A DNA stretch of 64,000 nucleotides from Bacillus_P idriensis_A (GCF_050483325.1 NZ_JBCMYF010000004.1:62001-126000); one strand, 5' to 3'. Positions 1 to 8,733 are shown, counted from the stretch's first letter. Made by a program: numbers and translations. The notes: generated from the sequence alone by a model not told the origin.

Positions 1-103
1 AATAAACGATTGCTCTTGAAAGAATCGTTTTCTCATTCATATATATAATCATCCCAAGCAGCAGCGGGATAAGAGAAACCAGGCCAAGCACGGTAAAATA
101 CAT
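1..103 (-). CDS. N-terminus of a membrane protein, cut by the window edge
   Basis: Thirty-four codons run from an ATG at 101-103 to the left edge with no stop. The start is preceded by GGAGTG about seven bases upstream. The visible peptide has one long hydrophobic stretch (roughly residues 3-21) followed by a charged segment, so it looks like a signal anchor or first membrane helix. Too little is visible to name a family. It is transcribed away from yuiH and separated from it by about 235 bases. Confidence 0.55.
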   Translation of the reverse strand, partial: MYFTVLGLVSLIPLLLGMIIYMNEKTILSRAIVY

Positions 104-338
104 GATAAGTCACTCCGAACATTCGTATGAAATTGCCAGCCCTCTCATTATAGACGATGAAAGGAAATTCCGCCTAATCGTTTTTTTATCTTTAAAAGGT
201 GTTTTCGCATAAATGGTTGTTTTGTGATGATAAATGCTGTCCGTTGCTTTTTTACTACAATCCACTAAAAACTTCAACATGCGTCAAAGTGCCTCAAAAT
301 ATAATAAAAAGACACCTGAATTGAACAGGCGCCTTTCG

Positions 339-935
339 CTAATCCCATGTAAACCGTTCTTCCTTCCAAGGATTTCCTTTCATATGATATCCGTTTCTCT
401 CCCAGAATCCTGGGTGATTATGTTCTGTAAATTGAATCGCGCGTATCCATTTTGCACTTTTCCAGAAGTACAAATGAGGAAAAACGGCTCTAAACGGAAA
501 CCCATGCTCAGGCGTCAGCGGTTCACCATTATGAGAGTGGGCTAGCAGACTTGTTTCCATAAGAAAGTCATCAAGGGGCAAATTTGTTGTCCAGCCTTCC
601 TCTGCATGGAGAATGCAATAGTTTGCGTTCTCATGCAGCCCCAAATCGTGCACAAGTCCCCCTGTGCTGATTCCTCTCCATACATTATCAAGCTTTGTCC
701 AGCCTGTTACACAATGAATATCATTTCCCTGATCGATTTGCGGCATGCTCATCAGATCTTCATATGTAAATCTCTTAGGATGATCCAGCAAGCCAAATAC
801 CTGCAGATCCCATTTGCCTATGTCCTCGTAATAAGGAACATTTCCTGCATGAAGAACCGGAAATGTTGTTGTGACATGCTGATTTGGCGGGACCCGATTT
901 GGATCTCCCTTGCTTTTGACCTTACCGAAATACAT
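339..935 (-). CDS. yuiH: YuiH, sulfite-oxidase-type molybdopterin oxidoreductase
   Basis: The 198-residue protein matches the oxidoreductase molybdopterin-binding domain family (the sulfite oxidase / MsrP fold). The motif IHCVTGW places the expected molybdenum-ligating cysteine at residue 75, and the C-terminal part has the characteristic aromatic-rich stretch RAVFPHLYFWKSAKW. No signal peptide is present, so it is probably cytoplasmic. It starts at ATG 935 behind AGGAGG. It is divergent from bioY, and its leader lies in the same 110 bases that hold the bioY promoter and the candidate BirA operator. The substrate cannot be told from the sequence. Confidence 0.85.
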   Translation of the reverse strand: MYFGKVKSKGDPNRVPPNQHVTTTFPVLHAGNVPYYEDIGKWDLQVFGLLDHPKRFTYEDLMSMPQIDQGNDIHCVTGWTKLDNVWRGISTGGLVHDLGLHENANYCILHAEEGWTTNLPLDDFLMETSLLAHSHNGEPLTPEHGFPFRAVFPHLYFWKSAKWIRAIQFTEHNHPGFWERNGYHMKGNPWKEERFTWD

Positions 936-950
936 GTTGACGCCTCCTCT

Positions 951-981
951 TTGTCAACTGCGAAAAAAATAAAGTTGACAT
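951..981 (+). promoter_or_regulatory. Candidate BirA operator overlapping the bioY promoter
   Basis: TTGTCAACT (951-959) and AGTTGACA (973-980) form an inverted repeat with a 13-base spacer, close to the long-spaced TTGTTAAC-type palindrome bound by BirA in Bacillales. The right arm contains TTGACA (975-980), a plausible -35 box. A weak -10 (TACTCT, 998-1003) lies 17 bases on. Repressor bound here would occlude bioY transcription. The assignment is inferred from the motif and the neighbouring biotin transporter gene. Confidence 0.6.
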
Positions 982-1043
982 ATATAGCGGGATTCAGTAC
1001 TCTTTTTATAGAAAGATACATAGCATCTATGGGGGATGAGAGA

Positions 1044-1628
1044 ATGAAAAACAAATTAAAAGCTTATGATTTAGCACTCGTTGGGATGTTTGCTGCTTTA
1101 ATGGCAATTGGAGCAAACTTAACTTCGTTTTTAACGGTTGGAACGGTTCCTTTATCCATGCAGCCCTTTTTCTGTATTTTAGCAGGTTTGCTGCTTGGAA
1201 GCAGGTTAGGCGCTTTATCCATGATTGTTTATGCGCTGGCAGGAATAGCAGGAGCACCTGTCTTCGCGCAGTTCAGCGGCGGCATCGGCGTGATTTTCGG
1301 CAGCACCGGAGGGTTTATTTTATCCTATATCGCAGCTGCATATGCAGCAGGCAAAATTGTTGAAGCAAGCAAAAAACCAACACTGCAAGTTTTCTTCCTT
1401 TCTTCTTTTGCAGGAATTGCCCTTATCTATATCATTGGAACGACTTATATGTACGCAGCTCTTAATTATTGGCTGAACGTGGATATGAGCTATACAGGCG
1501 CATGGCTTGTCATGACGTGGTTTATGGTCAAAGATGTAATCTTTACTGCCATTGGCGCCGTAATTGCTCCGCGCATATATAAAGCTGTAAACAAAGCAAC
1601 AGGTCTTAGAAAGCATCGCGTTGCTTAA
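1044..1628 (+). CDS. bioY: BioY, substrate-binding (S) component of a biotin ECF transporter
   Basis: The 194-residue, highly hydrophobic protein has about six membrane segments and the BioY family pattern, including GTVPLSMQPFFCILAGLLLG and the glycine-rich segment around FSGGIGVIFGSTGGF. ATG 1044 is chosen because GGGGGATGAG lies just upstream and BioY proteins are about this long; the frame stays open upstream, but that extension has no family similarity and crosses the promoter. It is monocistronic, with a strong terminator after it. It corresponds to B. subtilis yuiG. Confidence 0.93.
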   Translation: MKNKLKAYDLALVGMFAALMAIGANLTSFLTVGTVPLSMQPFFCILAGLLLGSRLGALSMIVYALAGIAGAPVFAQFSGGIGVIFGSTGGFILSYIAAAYAAGKIVEASKKPTLQVFFLSSFAGIALIYIIGTTYMYAALNYWLNVDMSYTGAWLVMTWFMVKDVIFTAIGAVIAPRIYKAVNKATGLRKHRVA

Positions 1629-1705
1629 TCCTTGATTATCAATAATAAGAATATGTGGAAAAAAATTAACGGATTCTAAACCTGTAATCACACCGTATAC
1701 AGCAC

Positions 1706-1759
1706 CGGGAATAGCATTAGAATTAGCAGGCTAATTCTAATGCTATTCCCGTTTTTTTT
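1706..1759 (+). terminator. Strong intrinsic terminator after bioY
   Basis: A perfect 21-bp stem (1706-1726 with 1731-1751) with a four-base loop is followed by eight T residues. It is unusually long for an intrinsic terminator. Confidence 0.93.
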
Positions 1760-1761
1760 GC

Positions 1762-1794
1762 ATAATAAAACTCAGTTCATTATGAAACTGAGTT
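1762..1794 (-). terminator. Probable terminator of the 115-residue unknown gene
   Basis: Nine-base arms AACTCAGTT and AACTGAGTT surround a short loop, and the minus strand continues into TTTATTATG. It sits about 60 bases downstream of the stop at 1854. The T tract is short. Confidence 0.5.
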
Positions 1795-1853
1795 AATAGA
1801 CTATTCTATTATAGTCCGATTGTTGAATAAGCTTATACCTGACACCCCAAAAA

Positions 1854-2201
1854 TCAATATCCCTGAATCTCGATCGGCAGATTGTCTTCAACTGTAATCG
1901 TAATGGCAACGTCAATCGGACCACGAAAACTGGAATGTATAAAAAACTCAACTCCCCCAGGGTCATTTGTAAACTCATTTTTATGAGGTCCAATATTTGT
2001 GATCCAGACTGCAGCTTCCTCAAGGATGAAATGAAAGTTCTGCCTTGGTTCAGTTTGTATACTCTGTGTTGTACCAAATTTAACTTCACCTGCGCTAATA
2101 TGTACAACTGATTTAGCTGTTATTACACCTGGCCAATTGAAATTCTGACGCCATTTGCCTTGTGTAATGCCACGTCGTACAAAACGTACAGATCTAGCCA
2201 T
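1854..2201 (-). CDS. Unknown protein, 115 residues
   Basis: ATG 2201 is preceded by GGAAGGAG at good spacing, which favours it over the longer open frame beginning at 2246. I do not recognise the family. The sequence has a basic N-terminus (MARSVRFVRRG) followed by alternating hydrophobic and polar residues that suggest a beta-rich fold. It has no signal peptide and no membrane segment. It stands alone between the bioY terminator and a 300-base gap. Confidence 0.7.
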   Translation of the reverse strand: MARSVRFVRRGITQGKWRQNFNWPGVITAKSVVHISAGEVKFGTTQSIQTEPRQNFHFILEEAAVWITNIGPHKNEFTNDPGGVEFFIHSSFRGPIDVAITITVEDNLPIEIQGY

Positions 2202-2507
2202 ATAATACTCCTTCCAAAAAATGATTAAAAATTCATCATTAAGCATTCTTTTTAGATTTATATTTAAATCATTAGATTTTTATACTACGAAATAGGCGGT
2301 AAACAGAAGAACTTCAGTATCCACTAATTCCGTTAAACTCCCCTTTAATGGAATATCCATTATTTATCCTTACAAATACCATCTATTTGTTTTTCTATTT
2401 GTTGTGTTCAATAATCCTATGGCAATAAAACCTGGAGCCAATTTGCACTATAATTTTATAATGGACACTGCCTATTTCTGCTCAGAAACGGTTGTAAACC
2501 CTATAAT
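2202..2507. other. AT-rich gap without a convincing gene
   Basis: About 300 bases hold no open frame with a good ribosome binding site. A plus-strand open frame at 2404-2622 lacks a ribosome binding site and overlaps a terminator and the end of the next gene, so it is not called. Promoter-like AT-rich sequence lies upstream of 2201 but no clear -35/-10 pair was found. Confidence 0.5.
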
Positions 2508-2552
2508 AACAACAAAAAAAGCAGGTGAAATTCATATGCGAATCAACCTGCT
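2508..2552 (-). terminator. Terminator of the DUF6241-like gene
   Basis: On the minus strand AGCAGGT (2546-2552) pairs with ACCTGCT (2520-2526), with further imperfect pairing inside, and is followed by seven T residues. Confidence 0.75.
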
Positions 2553-2614
2553 AGTTAATGTGCTATTTACGGTTTTTCCACCACAAACGGAACCCCTTAA
2601 GGAAAACTCATGTG

Positions 2615-3148
2615 TTATTTGATCTTACTCTTATTTTCTTCAAGGTATTTCAATTCTTCTTCTTTAGACAGCAATCCCGTTGCTTTCCCTATCGTTCCGC
2701 CCTGAAGGCTCCAGATTGCATTGTGGTCCCTGTCAGCTTCTGAATAATCATTTTCAAGCCATCTGCTGAGTATATCCAAATATAAATCTGATTGATCAAA
2801 CGCTTTTTTGTCACTTTCAATTTGTTTAATTAAGTACAGAATTCTCTCTTCCGTAATTTCAAAGTGGACCCACTTATCTTCAGCCTGCACTTTTTGATGA
2901 GACATCCCGTGCAGGTATTTCTGCAATTGATCTTCTGTAATCGTAGCTCCTCCTGTTGGAAATGGATTGTTGCTCAAATCAATCTCAGCAAGCTTTCCTG
3001 AACTTTCGGTAATCGTTTTATTTACTTCTTCTGAACTTTGAACAGGTGTGTGAATCATTTCAGTGAAAATATAAAAAATAATGCCCCCACAGCATAGCAA
3101 TAAAAAAATGGCACCTGTAAGAAACTTATGCCGCTTCATCCATTTCAT
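2615..3148 (-). CDS. Single-pass membrane protein, DUF6241-like
   Basis: From ATG 3148 (GGGGTG upstream) the product is 177 residues. Residues about 8-30 form one membrane segment after a basic MKWMKRHK start. The rest is a hydrophilic domain predicted to lie outside the cell, ending in a conserved-looking stretch IWSLQGGTIGKATGLLSKEEELKYL. That C-terminal pattern matches my recollection of the DUF6241 family of Bacillus; no function is known. The open frame extends 30 codons upstream, but without a ribosome binding site. Confidence 0.75.
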   Translation of the reverse strand: MKWMKRHKFLTGAIFLLLCCGGIIFYIFTEMIHTPVQSSEEVNKTITESSGKLAEIDLSNNPFPTGGATITEDQLQKYLHGMSHQKVQAEDKWVHFEITEERILYLIKQIESDKKAFDQSDLYLDILSRWLENDYSEADRDHNAIWSLQGGTIGKATGLLSKEEELKYLEENKSKIK

Positions 3149-3336
3149 GAGCTGCACCCCTATCATTTTTATACTAATTAGTTCTATTCGTCTATTTATA
3201 TCTCCTTCTCCAGCAAATATCCTTGCATAACTAGACAAAATTCGATAAAATCTTACAGTGTCATAGATTTCATGTATAAAAGATTCCTAATTTGGAAAAT
3301 ACTTAGTATGAAATCTTATGAAAGAGGTGAGCTTTC

Positions 3337-3480
3337 ATGACAGTATTGCAAATGAAGCGTTATTTTTTAAATGAAAAAGAGCGCGAAACATACGAGAATA
3401 CTCTTTTAAAAAAACAGCCGGAACTTCGGGAGAGAATCCTTGAAATGGATGACGAAGAGTTAATGGAGAGATTGAAATAA
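3337..3480 (+). CDS. Small unknown protein, 47 residues
   Basis: A short frame beginning at ATG 3337 has a good ribosome binding site (AAAGAGGTGA) and ends at TAA 3480. The product is highly charged and probably mostly helical (MTVLQMKRYFLNEKERETY at its start, then many Glu, Arg and Lys). No family is recognised. It is the only plus-strand gene between two minus-strand genes, and the bidirectional hairpin at 3545 could terminate it. Confidence 0.65.
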   Translation: MTVLQMKRYFLNEKERETYENTLLKKQPELRERILEMDDEELMERLK

Positions 3481-3544
3481 CAAAAGCAAATGCTGTCACC
3501 ATAGAAAATCTCTGCTGTCTTATTATCAAGCAGAGAAATACATC

Positions 3545-3584
3545 AAAAAAGGCCGCCCTGCTATTTTTGCAGGAGGCCTTTTCT
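3545..3584. terminator. Bidirectional terminator between the small gene and yuiF
   Basis: AAAAGGCC and CCTGC arms pair with GCAGG and GGCCTTTT around an ATTTTT loop. T-rich sequence follows on both strands, so it can end both yuiF and the 47-codon gene. Confidence 0.85.
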
Positions 3585-3601
3585 GTTTTTCTATTTTTCT
3601 A

Positions 3602-4930
3602 TTAAAGGACAATTGCCGCAATCCATCCAAAAACCAGAAGCGGCAAGTTGTAATGCAGGAAGGTCGGGACAACTGTATCCCATATATGATTATGCTCTCC
3701 ATCTGCATTTAAGCCTGAAGTTGGTCCTAATGTGCTGTCAGATGCAGGTGAGCCAGCATCACCCAGAGCTCCTGCAGTACCGACAAGGGCAATGGTTGCC
3801 ATTGGACTGAATCCAAGCTCCAGGCAGAGCGGTACAAAAATCGTTGCTATGATTGGAACCGTTGAGAAGGATGATCCAATCCCCATGGTGACTAATAAAC
3901 CGACAAGCAGCATTAAGATTGCTGCAAGAGATTGATTTCCTCCAACTAAATCAGCCGACGTTTTGACGAGAGTTTCAATGTGGCCAGTTTCTTGCATAAC
4001 AGATGCAAAGCCTGCTGCAGCAAGCATGACAAATCCGATAAATGCCATCATTCGCATTCCCGACGTTAAAAGCTGATCTGCCTCGTTCCATTTCATTGAA
4101 CCTGTAGCATAAAGCACTGTAATTCCTGCCAAAGCTCCAAAAATCATGCCTTCAACCTCAAGTTTCTGAGAAAGAAACAATTGAACACTTAATGAAACGA
4201 TGATGGCAAGAACAGCAAATCCGACAGTTTTTTTCGTATAAACAGCAGGAGCCTGTCCGGCAATCTCTTTTGTTTCATATGTGCGCTTTTTTCTGTAAGT
4301 AACGAATGCAATGATTAAACCGACAACCATACCTGCTGATGGTATCAGCATCGCCTGCGGAATATCCTTAAGGCTTACATTCAATCCGCCTGCTGCCATG
4401 TTCTTTTGAAGAATATCGTGGAAGATCGCTCCAAATCCGACCGGCAGCAGCATATATGGTGTGATTAATCCAAATGCAATCACCGTGGCTATTAATCGGC
4501 GATCAACCTCCAGCTGATTAAACACCTTTAAAAGAGGCGGAATTAATACTGGTATAAATGCGATATGAACAGGCACCACATTTTGCGAGAAAATCGAAAT
4601 GATCAAAATAACCATTAATATAAGGACTTTAGAAAGAGATTTCTTTCTCCCTTCCCCTTCTTTGCCAACAAGCTTAACAGCCCCTTCCACCATCGCATCA
4701 GGCAGACCCGTTTTGGAAAGGGCAACTGCAAATGCGCCAAGCAGGGCATAGCTTAATGCGACTGTGGCGTTTCCGCCAAGACCGCCAGTAAATGTTTCAA
4801 TTGTTGTTTTCAAATCCAGTCCGCCTGTTAAACCGCCTGCGAGCGCGCCTGCAACTAATGCAAAAACGACATTTACCCGCAGCAAACTTAAAACAAGCAT
4901 GACCAAAACAGCTAAAATAACTGCATTCAT
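3602..4930 (-). CDS. yuiF: YuiF, Na+/H+ antiporter-family membrane transporter
   Basis: The 442-residue protein is hydrophobic throughout with about 11-12 membrane segments, and matches the YuiF family usually annotated as Na+/H+ antiporter or amino acid transporter (ion transporter superfamily). The conserved stretch GTAGALGDAGSPASDSTLGP lies near residue 390, and SQNVVPVHIAFIP near residue 115. ATG 4930 follows CCGGAGG. It is a single-gene unit with its own promoter and terminator. The substrate is not known from the sequence. Confidence 0.85.
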   Translation of the reverse strand: MNAVILAVLVMLVLSLLRVNVVFALVAGALAGGLTGGLDLKTTIETFTGGLGGNATVALSYALLGAFAVALSKTGLPDAMVEGAVKLVGKEGEGRKKSLSKVLILMVILIISIFSQNVVPVHIAFIPVLIPPLLKVFNQLEVDRRLIATVIAFGLITPYMLLPVGFGAIFHDILQKNMAAGGLNVSLKDIPQAMLIPSAGMVVGLIIAFVTYRKKRTYETKEIAGQAPAVYTKKTVGFAVLAIIVSLSVQLFLSQKLEVEGMIFGALAGITVLYATGSMKWNEADQLLTSGMRMMAFIGFVMLAAAGFASVMQETGHIETLVKTSADLVGGNQSLAAILMLLVGLLVTMGIGSSFSTVPIIATIFVPLCLELGFSPMATIALVGTAGALGDAGSPASDSTLGPTSGLNADGEHNHIWDTVVPTFLHYNLPLLVFGWIAAIVL

Positions 4931-4999
4931 CTATAAAACCTCCGGAATCTTTTTACTTTAGTATGCTAATGTATTAGAGAGATAAAATTCAATAAAATT

Positions 5000-5029
5000 A
5001 AAATACCATACTTTCTTTTTTAGTGTCAA
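5000..5029 (-). promoter_or_regulatory. Candidate sigma-A promoter for yuiF
   Basis: On the minus strand TTGACA (5024-5029) and TATTTT (5000-5005) are 18 bases apart, about 70 bases upstream of the yuiF start. Confidence 0.5.
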
Positions 5030-5183
5030 TGTAAAATTTTATTATATTAGCAGACTAAAGGATAGTGAGAGAAATCAGGAGAATGATGAATAGAAACGAA
5101 CCTCTACTGGGCTGAATTTGAATGGAAGACCAAATTCATTTTCCGGAGCTGAGACTACGACCGCGGTCAACAAAAAGAACAGC

Positions 5184-5213
5184 AAAAAAGACACTGATTG
5201 ATCAGTGTCTTTC
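5184..5213 (-). terminator. Terminator after pepA
   Basis: The minus strand reads a stem AAAGACACTGA / TCAGTGTCTTT with a short loop, followed by further T residues. Confidence 0.88.
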
Positions 5214-5219
5214 CCGTCA

Positions 5220-6710
5220 TTAAACCTCAAATCGTTCCACGAAAGCTGCAAGCGTTCTGGCCATGACGCCAGTGCCTCCTGAAGGTCCAAGATCATCAGC
5301 ATGATTAGATGTAGCTGTTCCTGCGATGTCTAAATGGACCCAAGGCGTTCCTTCTGTGAATTCACCAATAAACGTTCCTGCCATAATGGCATGACCTTCA
5401 CGCCCCGGGGAATTATTCAGATCCGCCATTTTACTGCCGCGCACTTTTTCAATGTCTTTTTTAGTAATCGGCAGCCGCCAGATTGGCTCGCCGCATTCAA
5501 AGGATGCTTCCAGCACTTGCTCAAATAATGCTTCATCGTTCGTCATTGCACCTGTTGTATGTGTTCCGAGTGCAATGATGACTCCGCCTGTCAATGTCGC
5601 AACATCCACTAAGTAATTTGCGCCATGATGCTTGGCATATGTAATCCCGTCTGCAAGAACTAAACGGCCCTCTGCATCTGTATTCAGTACTTCAATTGTT
5701 TTTCCGCTAAGCGAGACAATGACATCATCCGGCTTGAAAGCATTGCCGCTGATCATGTTGTCAGTTGAAGGAATGACAGCCAGTACGTTTTGTTCAGGCT
5801 TCAGTTTTCCGATGATCTCCATTGCACCTAAAACAGCCGCGGCTCCGCCCATATCTGATTTCATGCCGACAATGCCGTCTTTAGGCTTAATTGAGTAGCC
5901 TCCAGTATCAAAGGTAATTCCTTTTCCAACGAGTCCAATGACATCTGTCCATTCCTCTTTGCCCTGGTATTTAAGGACGATCATTTTCGGCGGTTCATCA
6001 GAACCCTTATTAACGGCAAGAAGAGCTCCCATTCCAAGCTTCTCCATCTCTTCTTTCTCTAGCACTTCATATTCAAAGCCGTATTTTTGGGCAATATCCA
6101 CCGAATATTTAGCAAGTTCGGTCGCCGTCAATATGTTGCCCGGCATGTTGACAAGGGTTCTTGCTGAATTTGTCCCTTCACCGAATGCTGAACCTACAGT
6201 CAGACTTGAACGTATTTCAGCTTCGTCCTCGCTTGAGATGATTGTCACTTGGTTGAGGTTTCGTTCAGGCTCATTTGATTTTTGCTTATAGTCTTGTATT
6301 TTATATGTAGAAAGCGGAAGAACTTCTGCTAATGCATGTGCAGCTTCGATTCCTTGAACATGTTCACTTGTGAATGAATCAAGAACGATTGAAAACGACT
6401 GAATTTTTGCCTTTTGAAGCGTTTTGAAAAGCTTCGCAAAAGTTTCTTTGGCAGCATCAAAATCGTATTCCTTTTCCTTGCCGAGGCCAGCAAAATAAAT
6501 TCGTTTTGTTGCGATTTTGCCTAGAGTATGTACTTTTGATATTTCTTTCTTTCTGGACGAAATATCGCCGTCTTTTACAAGCGATGAAAGCTGTCCCTCT
6601 AGCTTCTGATCAAGTTCTGCTAAAGGACCTTCAAATGCGCTGTTTTTTTGAAACAATCCAAAGATGATTGTTTCTTCGTTCCATTTAATTGTTGACTGAA
6701 TATGAAACAT
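5220..6710 (-). CDS. pepA: Leucyl aminopeptidase (cytosol aminopeptidase, M17)
   Basis: This 496-residue protein carries the M17 signature NTDAEGRL at residues 343-350. The metal and catalytic residues expected in GKGITFDTGGYSIKP (Lys263, Asp268, Lys275) are present. It removes N-terminal amino acids from peptides in the cytoplasm, with two divalent metals. ATG 6710 is preceded by GGAGGTG. The DUF309 gene ends 15 bases upstream on the same strand, so the two are probably cotranscribed. It corresponds to B. subtilis yuiE. Confidence 0.95.
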   Translation of the reverse strand: MFHIQSTIKWNEETIIFGLFQKNSAFEGPLAELDQKLEGQLSSLVKDGDISSRKKEISKVHTLGKIATKRIYFAGLGKEKEYDFDAAKETFAKLFKTLQKAKIQSFSIVLDSFTSEHVQGIEAAHALAEVLPLSTYKIQDYKQKSNEPERNLNQVTIISSEDEAEIRSSLTVGSAFGEGTNSARTLVNMPGNILTATELAKYSVDIAQKYGFEYEVLEKEEMEKLGMGALLAVNKGSDEPPKMIVLKYQGKEEWTDVIGLVGKGITFDTGGYSIKPKDGIVGMKSDMGGAAAVLGAMEIIGKLKPEQNVLAVIPSTDNMISGNAFKPDDVIVSLSGKTIEVLNTDAEGRLVLADGITYAKHHGANYLVDVATLTGGVIIALGTHTTGAMTNDEALFEQVLEASFECGEPIWRLPITKKDIEKVRGSKMADLNNSPGREGHAIMAGTFIGEFTEGTPWVHLDIAGTATSNHADDLGPSGGTGVMARTLAAFVERFEV

Positions 6711-6725
6711 GAAAACACACCTCCA

Positions 6726-7124
6726 TTAATAATTAGGTTTCCCCGGGTCTTCTTCAAGGTATAGAAATAAAGCAGGCAATTTAGGCAGCAGCGCAGCTTC
6801 CTTAAAAGAAACAGACTGAATGCCTGCAGGAATAATCTTTAGGCATTCCTCAATGAATGCATTTACGTTTTCAAGGTCCACTCCCCAATGGAATGGGCGG
6901 TAAGACTGTATGTATGAGTGTCCGGCTTGCATCATGAGCCTTGCACCTTTAATGTTGCCATATTCATAATGATAAATAGCAACGGTCATTTGCAGCAGGC
7001 CTTTTAAAAATAAATTATCCTTCTCCGTCAGCCAGATTAATTCAAGCAAATCATGGCAAGTATAATAATCGCCTTCATTAAAATGGATAAAAAACTGATA
7101 ATATTCCATTGGGTAAAGAGTCAC
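6726..7124 (-). CDS. DUF309 family protein
   Basis: The 132-residue product has the DUF309 hallmark FNEGDYYTCHDLLELIW near residues 14-30, followed by helical sequence typical of this small all-alpha family. The start is GTG 7124, with GAGAGGAGTG upstream. No enzymatic activity is established for the family. It lies immediately upstream of pepA in the same orientation, and divergent from yuiD. Confidence 0.82.
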   Translation of the reverse strand: MTLYPMEYYQFFIHFNEGDYYTCHDLLELIWLTEKDNLFLKGLLQMTVAIYHYEYGNIKGARLMMQAGHSYIQSYRPFHWGVDLENVNAFIEECLKIIPAGIQSVSFKEAALLPKLPALFLYLEEDPGKPNY

Positions 7125-7282
7125 GTGGCATGCACTCCTCTCTGACCTTATTGTATCAAAGGATAAAAAGTTTTTATACTATTTGAACAAATGACAGAGG
7201 ATAAGGGCATGAATGCATGGAACTATACCATACAGTCAATAACAGCACATTAATTTTTCGAACCGAAAGGATGTCCGACTTC

Positions 7283-7762
7283 ATGGAGATACTGCTGAAT
7301 TTCCCGCTATTAGCTTCTCTTGCAGCCATTTTCTTTGCGCAATTTGTAAAAGTCCCGATTACATATATTGCGACCCGTAAAATAGACTGGTCTCTTATTT
7401 TAAGCACAGGGGGGATGCCAAGCTCCCATTCTGCTGCTGTAACGGCACTTGCAACAGGAGTCGCTCTTGATAATGGGCTCGCTTCATCCCTCTTTGCGGT
7501 TTCAGCCGTTTTTGCCATCATCACAATGTTTGATGCTACAGGAGTAAGAAGACATGCCGGAGAGCAGGCAACAGTTCTTAATAAACTCGTAACTGACTTT
7601 AATACATTTGTAGGCGAGGCAAAATCATGGCCGCAGCAGGAAGAAGCAGAAAAGCAGAAGAAATTGAAAGAACTTCTCGGGCATCAGCCTATTGAGGTAT
7701 TTTTCGGAGGCTTGACAGGAATCTTATTAGCACTGTTTCTGCACTACCTATTCATTTTGTAA
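7283..7762 (+). CDS. yuiD: YuiD, divergent PAP2/acid phosphatase-like membrane protein
   Basis: From ATG 7283 the product is 159 residues, matching the usual YuiD length. It has about four hydrophobic segments, the motif GGMPSSHSA (residues about 43-51) and DATGVRRHAGEQA, both typical of the divergent PAP2 family DUF212. It could hydrolyse a lipid or small-molecule phosphate at the membrane, but the reaction is not established. The open frame extends to 7217; the shorter start fits the family better. The next gene begins 13 bases after the stop. Confidence 0.87.
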   Translation: MEILLNFPLLASLAAIFFAQFVKVPITYIATRKIDWSLILSTGGMPSSHSAAVTALATGVALDNGLASSLFAVSAVFAIITMFDATGVRRHAGEQATVLNKLVTDFNTFVGEAKSWPQQEEAEKQKKLKELLGHQPIEVFFGGLTGILLALFLHYLFIL

Positions 7763-7775
7763 AGGAGGAATTGCA

Positions 7776-8591
7776 TTGCGGCTCATATCTATTTGTCCAA
7801 GCAACACAGAGCTTGCCGCCTATTTAAATCTCACTGGCGATCTAATTGCAGTTGACGATTACTCTGACTGGCCCGAGCAAGTGAATGAACTGCCGCGGCT
7901 TGGACCTGACCTGTCCATTAATATGGATCTGGTTGAACAATTGAAGCCTGACCTTGTACTCGCTTCATTGAGTGTGCCTGGTATGGAAAAAAACGTGGAT
8001 GAACTTATAAAAAGAAAGATTCCTCACCTTGTTTTAAACCCTCAGTCTTTTGAGGATATAGGAAATGATTTAATGGCTGTAGGCATTGCTGCAGGCAAGG
8101 AAAAAGAAGCTGCCGCAGTTGTTTCTCGTTATCATCACATTTTAAATGACTATAAAGAAAAAGCCTCAAAGCTCGATCATTATCCTGATGTTTATTTTGA
8201 ATGGTGGCCTAATCCCATTTTCACGCCTGGTCAAGTAAACTGGCTGACTGAAATGTGTGAACTGGCAGGCGGGCGCAACAGTTTCCGTGATGTGGAGCTT
8301 GCAAGTGTCCAAACCAGCTGGGATGACATTATCCGCCGAAATCCTGATCATATTTGTCTCGCTTGGGTCGGCGTTAAGCAAAGCAGGATGAAAGTCCAGC
8401 ATGTTTTAAAGCGTGAATCAGCAGAAAAGCTTGCTGCTGTCAGAGAGAATCGCATTCACCTGCTTGAGGAACAGCTTTATTGCAGACCCTCGCCAAGGCT
8501 TTTAAATGGACTTGCGAAACTTGCATCCATCCTTCATCCTGATCATTTTCCGCAGCCTGAAGAAAAAGATTCTCTAACTTCTATTACATAG
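7776..8591 (+). CDS. Cobalamin-binding-like protein (BtuF / periplasmic-binding fold)
   Basis: The start is TTG 7776, six bases after AAAGGAGG. The 271-residue protein resembles the helical-backbone substrate-binding family of BtuF and FhuD (LISICPSNTELAAYL at the N-terminus, then MDLVEQLKPDLVLAS). It has no signal peptide or lipobox, so it should remain in the cytoplasm, unlike classical binding proteins. It forms a two-gene unit with yuiD, and no ABC permease or ATPase is near. Cobalamin binding is a family-based guess; a scavenging or sensing role is possible. Confidence 0.75.
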   Translation: MRLISICPSNTELAAYLNLTGDLIAVDDYSDWPEQVNELPRLGPDLSINMDLVEQLKPDLVLASLSVPGMEKNVDELIKRKIPHLVLNPQSFEDIGNDLMAVGIAAGKEKEAAAVVSRYHHILNDYKEKASKLDHYPDVYFEWWPNPIFTPGQVNWLTEMCELAGGRNSFRDVELASVQTSWDDIIRRNPDHICLAWVGVKQSRMKVQHVLKRESAEKLAAVRENRIHLLEEQLYCRPSPRLLNGLAKLASILHPDHFPQPEEKDSLTSIT

Positions 8592-8626
8592 AAAAAGCTC
8601 AGGGTTAAAACCTGGGCTTTTTCCGT
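8591..8626 (+). terminator. Terminator after the yuiD operon
   Basis: AAAAAGCTCAGG pairs with CCTGGGCTTTTT around a TTAAAA-type loop, with the T run inside and after the 3' arm. Confidence 0.85.
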
Positions 8627-8733
8627 GACTGAAAATAACGCATTCCGGGAAAGTGGCTAATCCTGAAAATACACTCTAGTTATCCAGCAAGTATGTACCA
8701 GAGCAAAATTTACATGAAACCCTCCATCCATCA

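Noticed and set aside
606..1043. Upstream extension of the bioY reading frame (about 146 codons)
   Set aside because: It overlaps yuiH antisense and the bioY promoter and operator, and has no BioY similarity. ATG 1044 with its own ribosome binding site gives the normal family length.
2404..2622. Plus-strand open frame of 72 codons
   Set aside because: No ribosome binding site, unlikely composition, and overlap with a minus-strand terminator and gene end.
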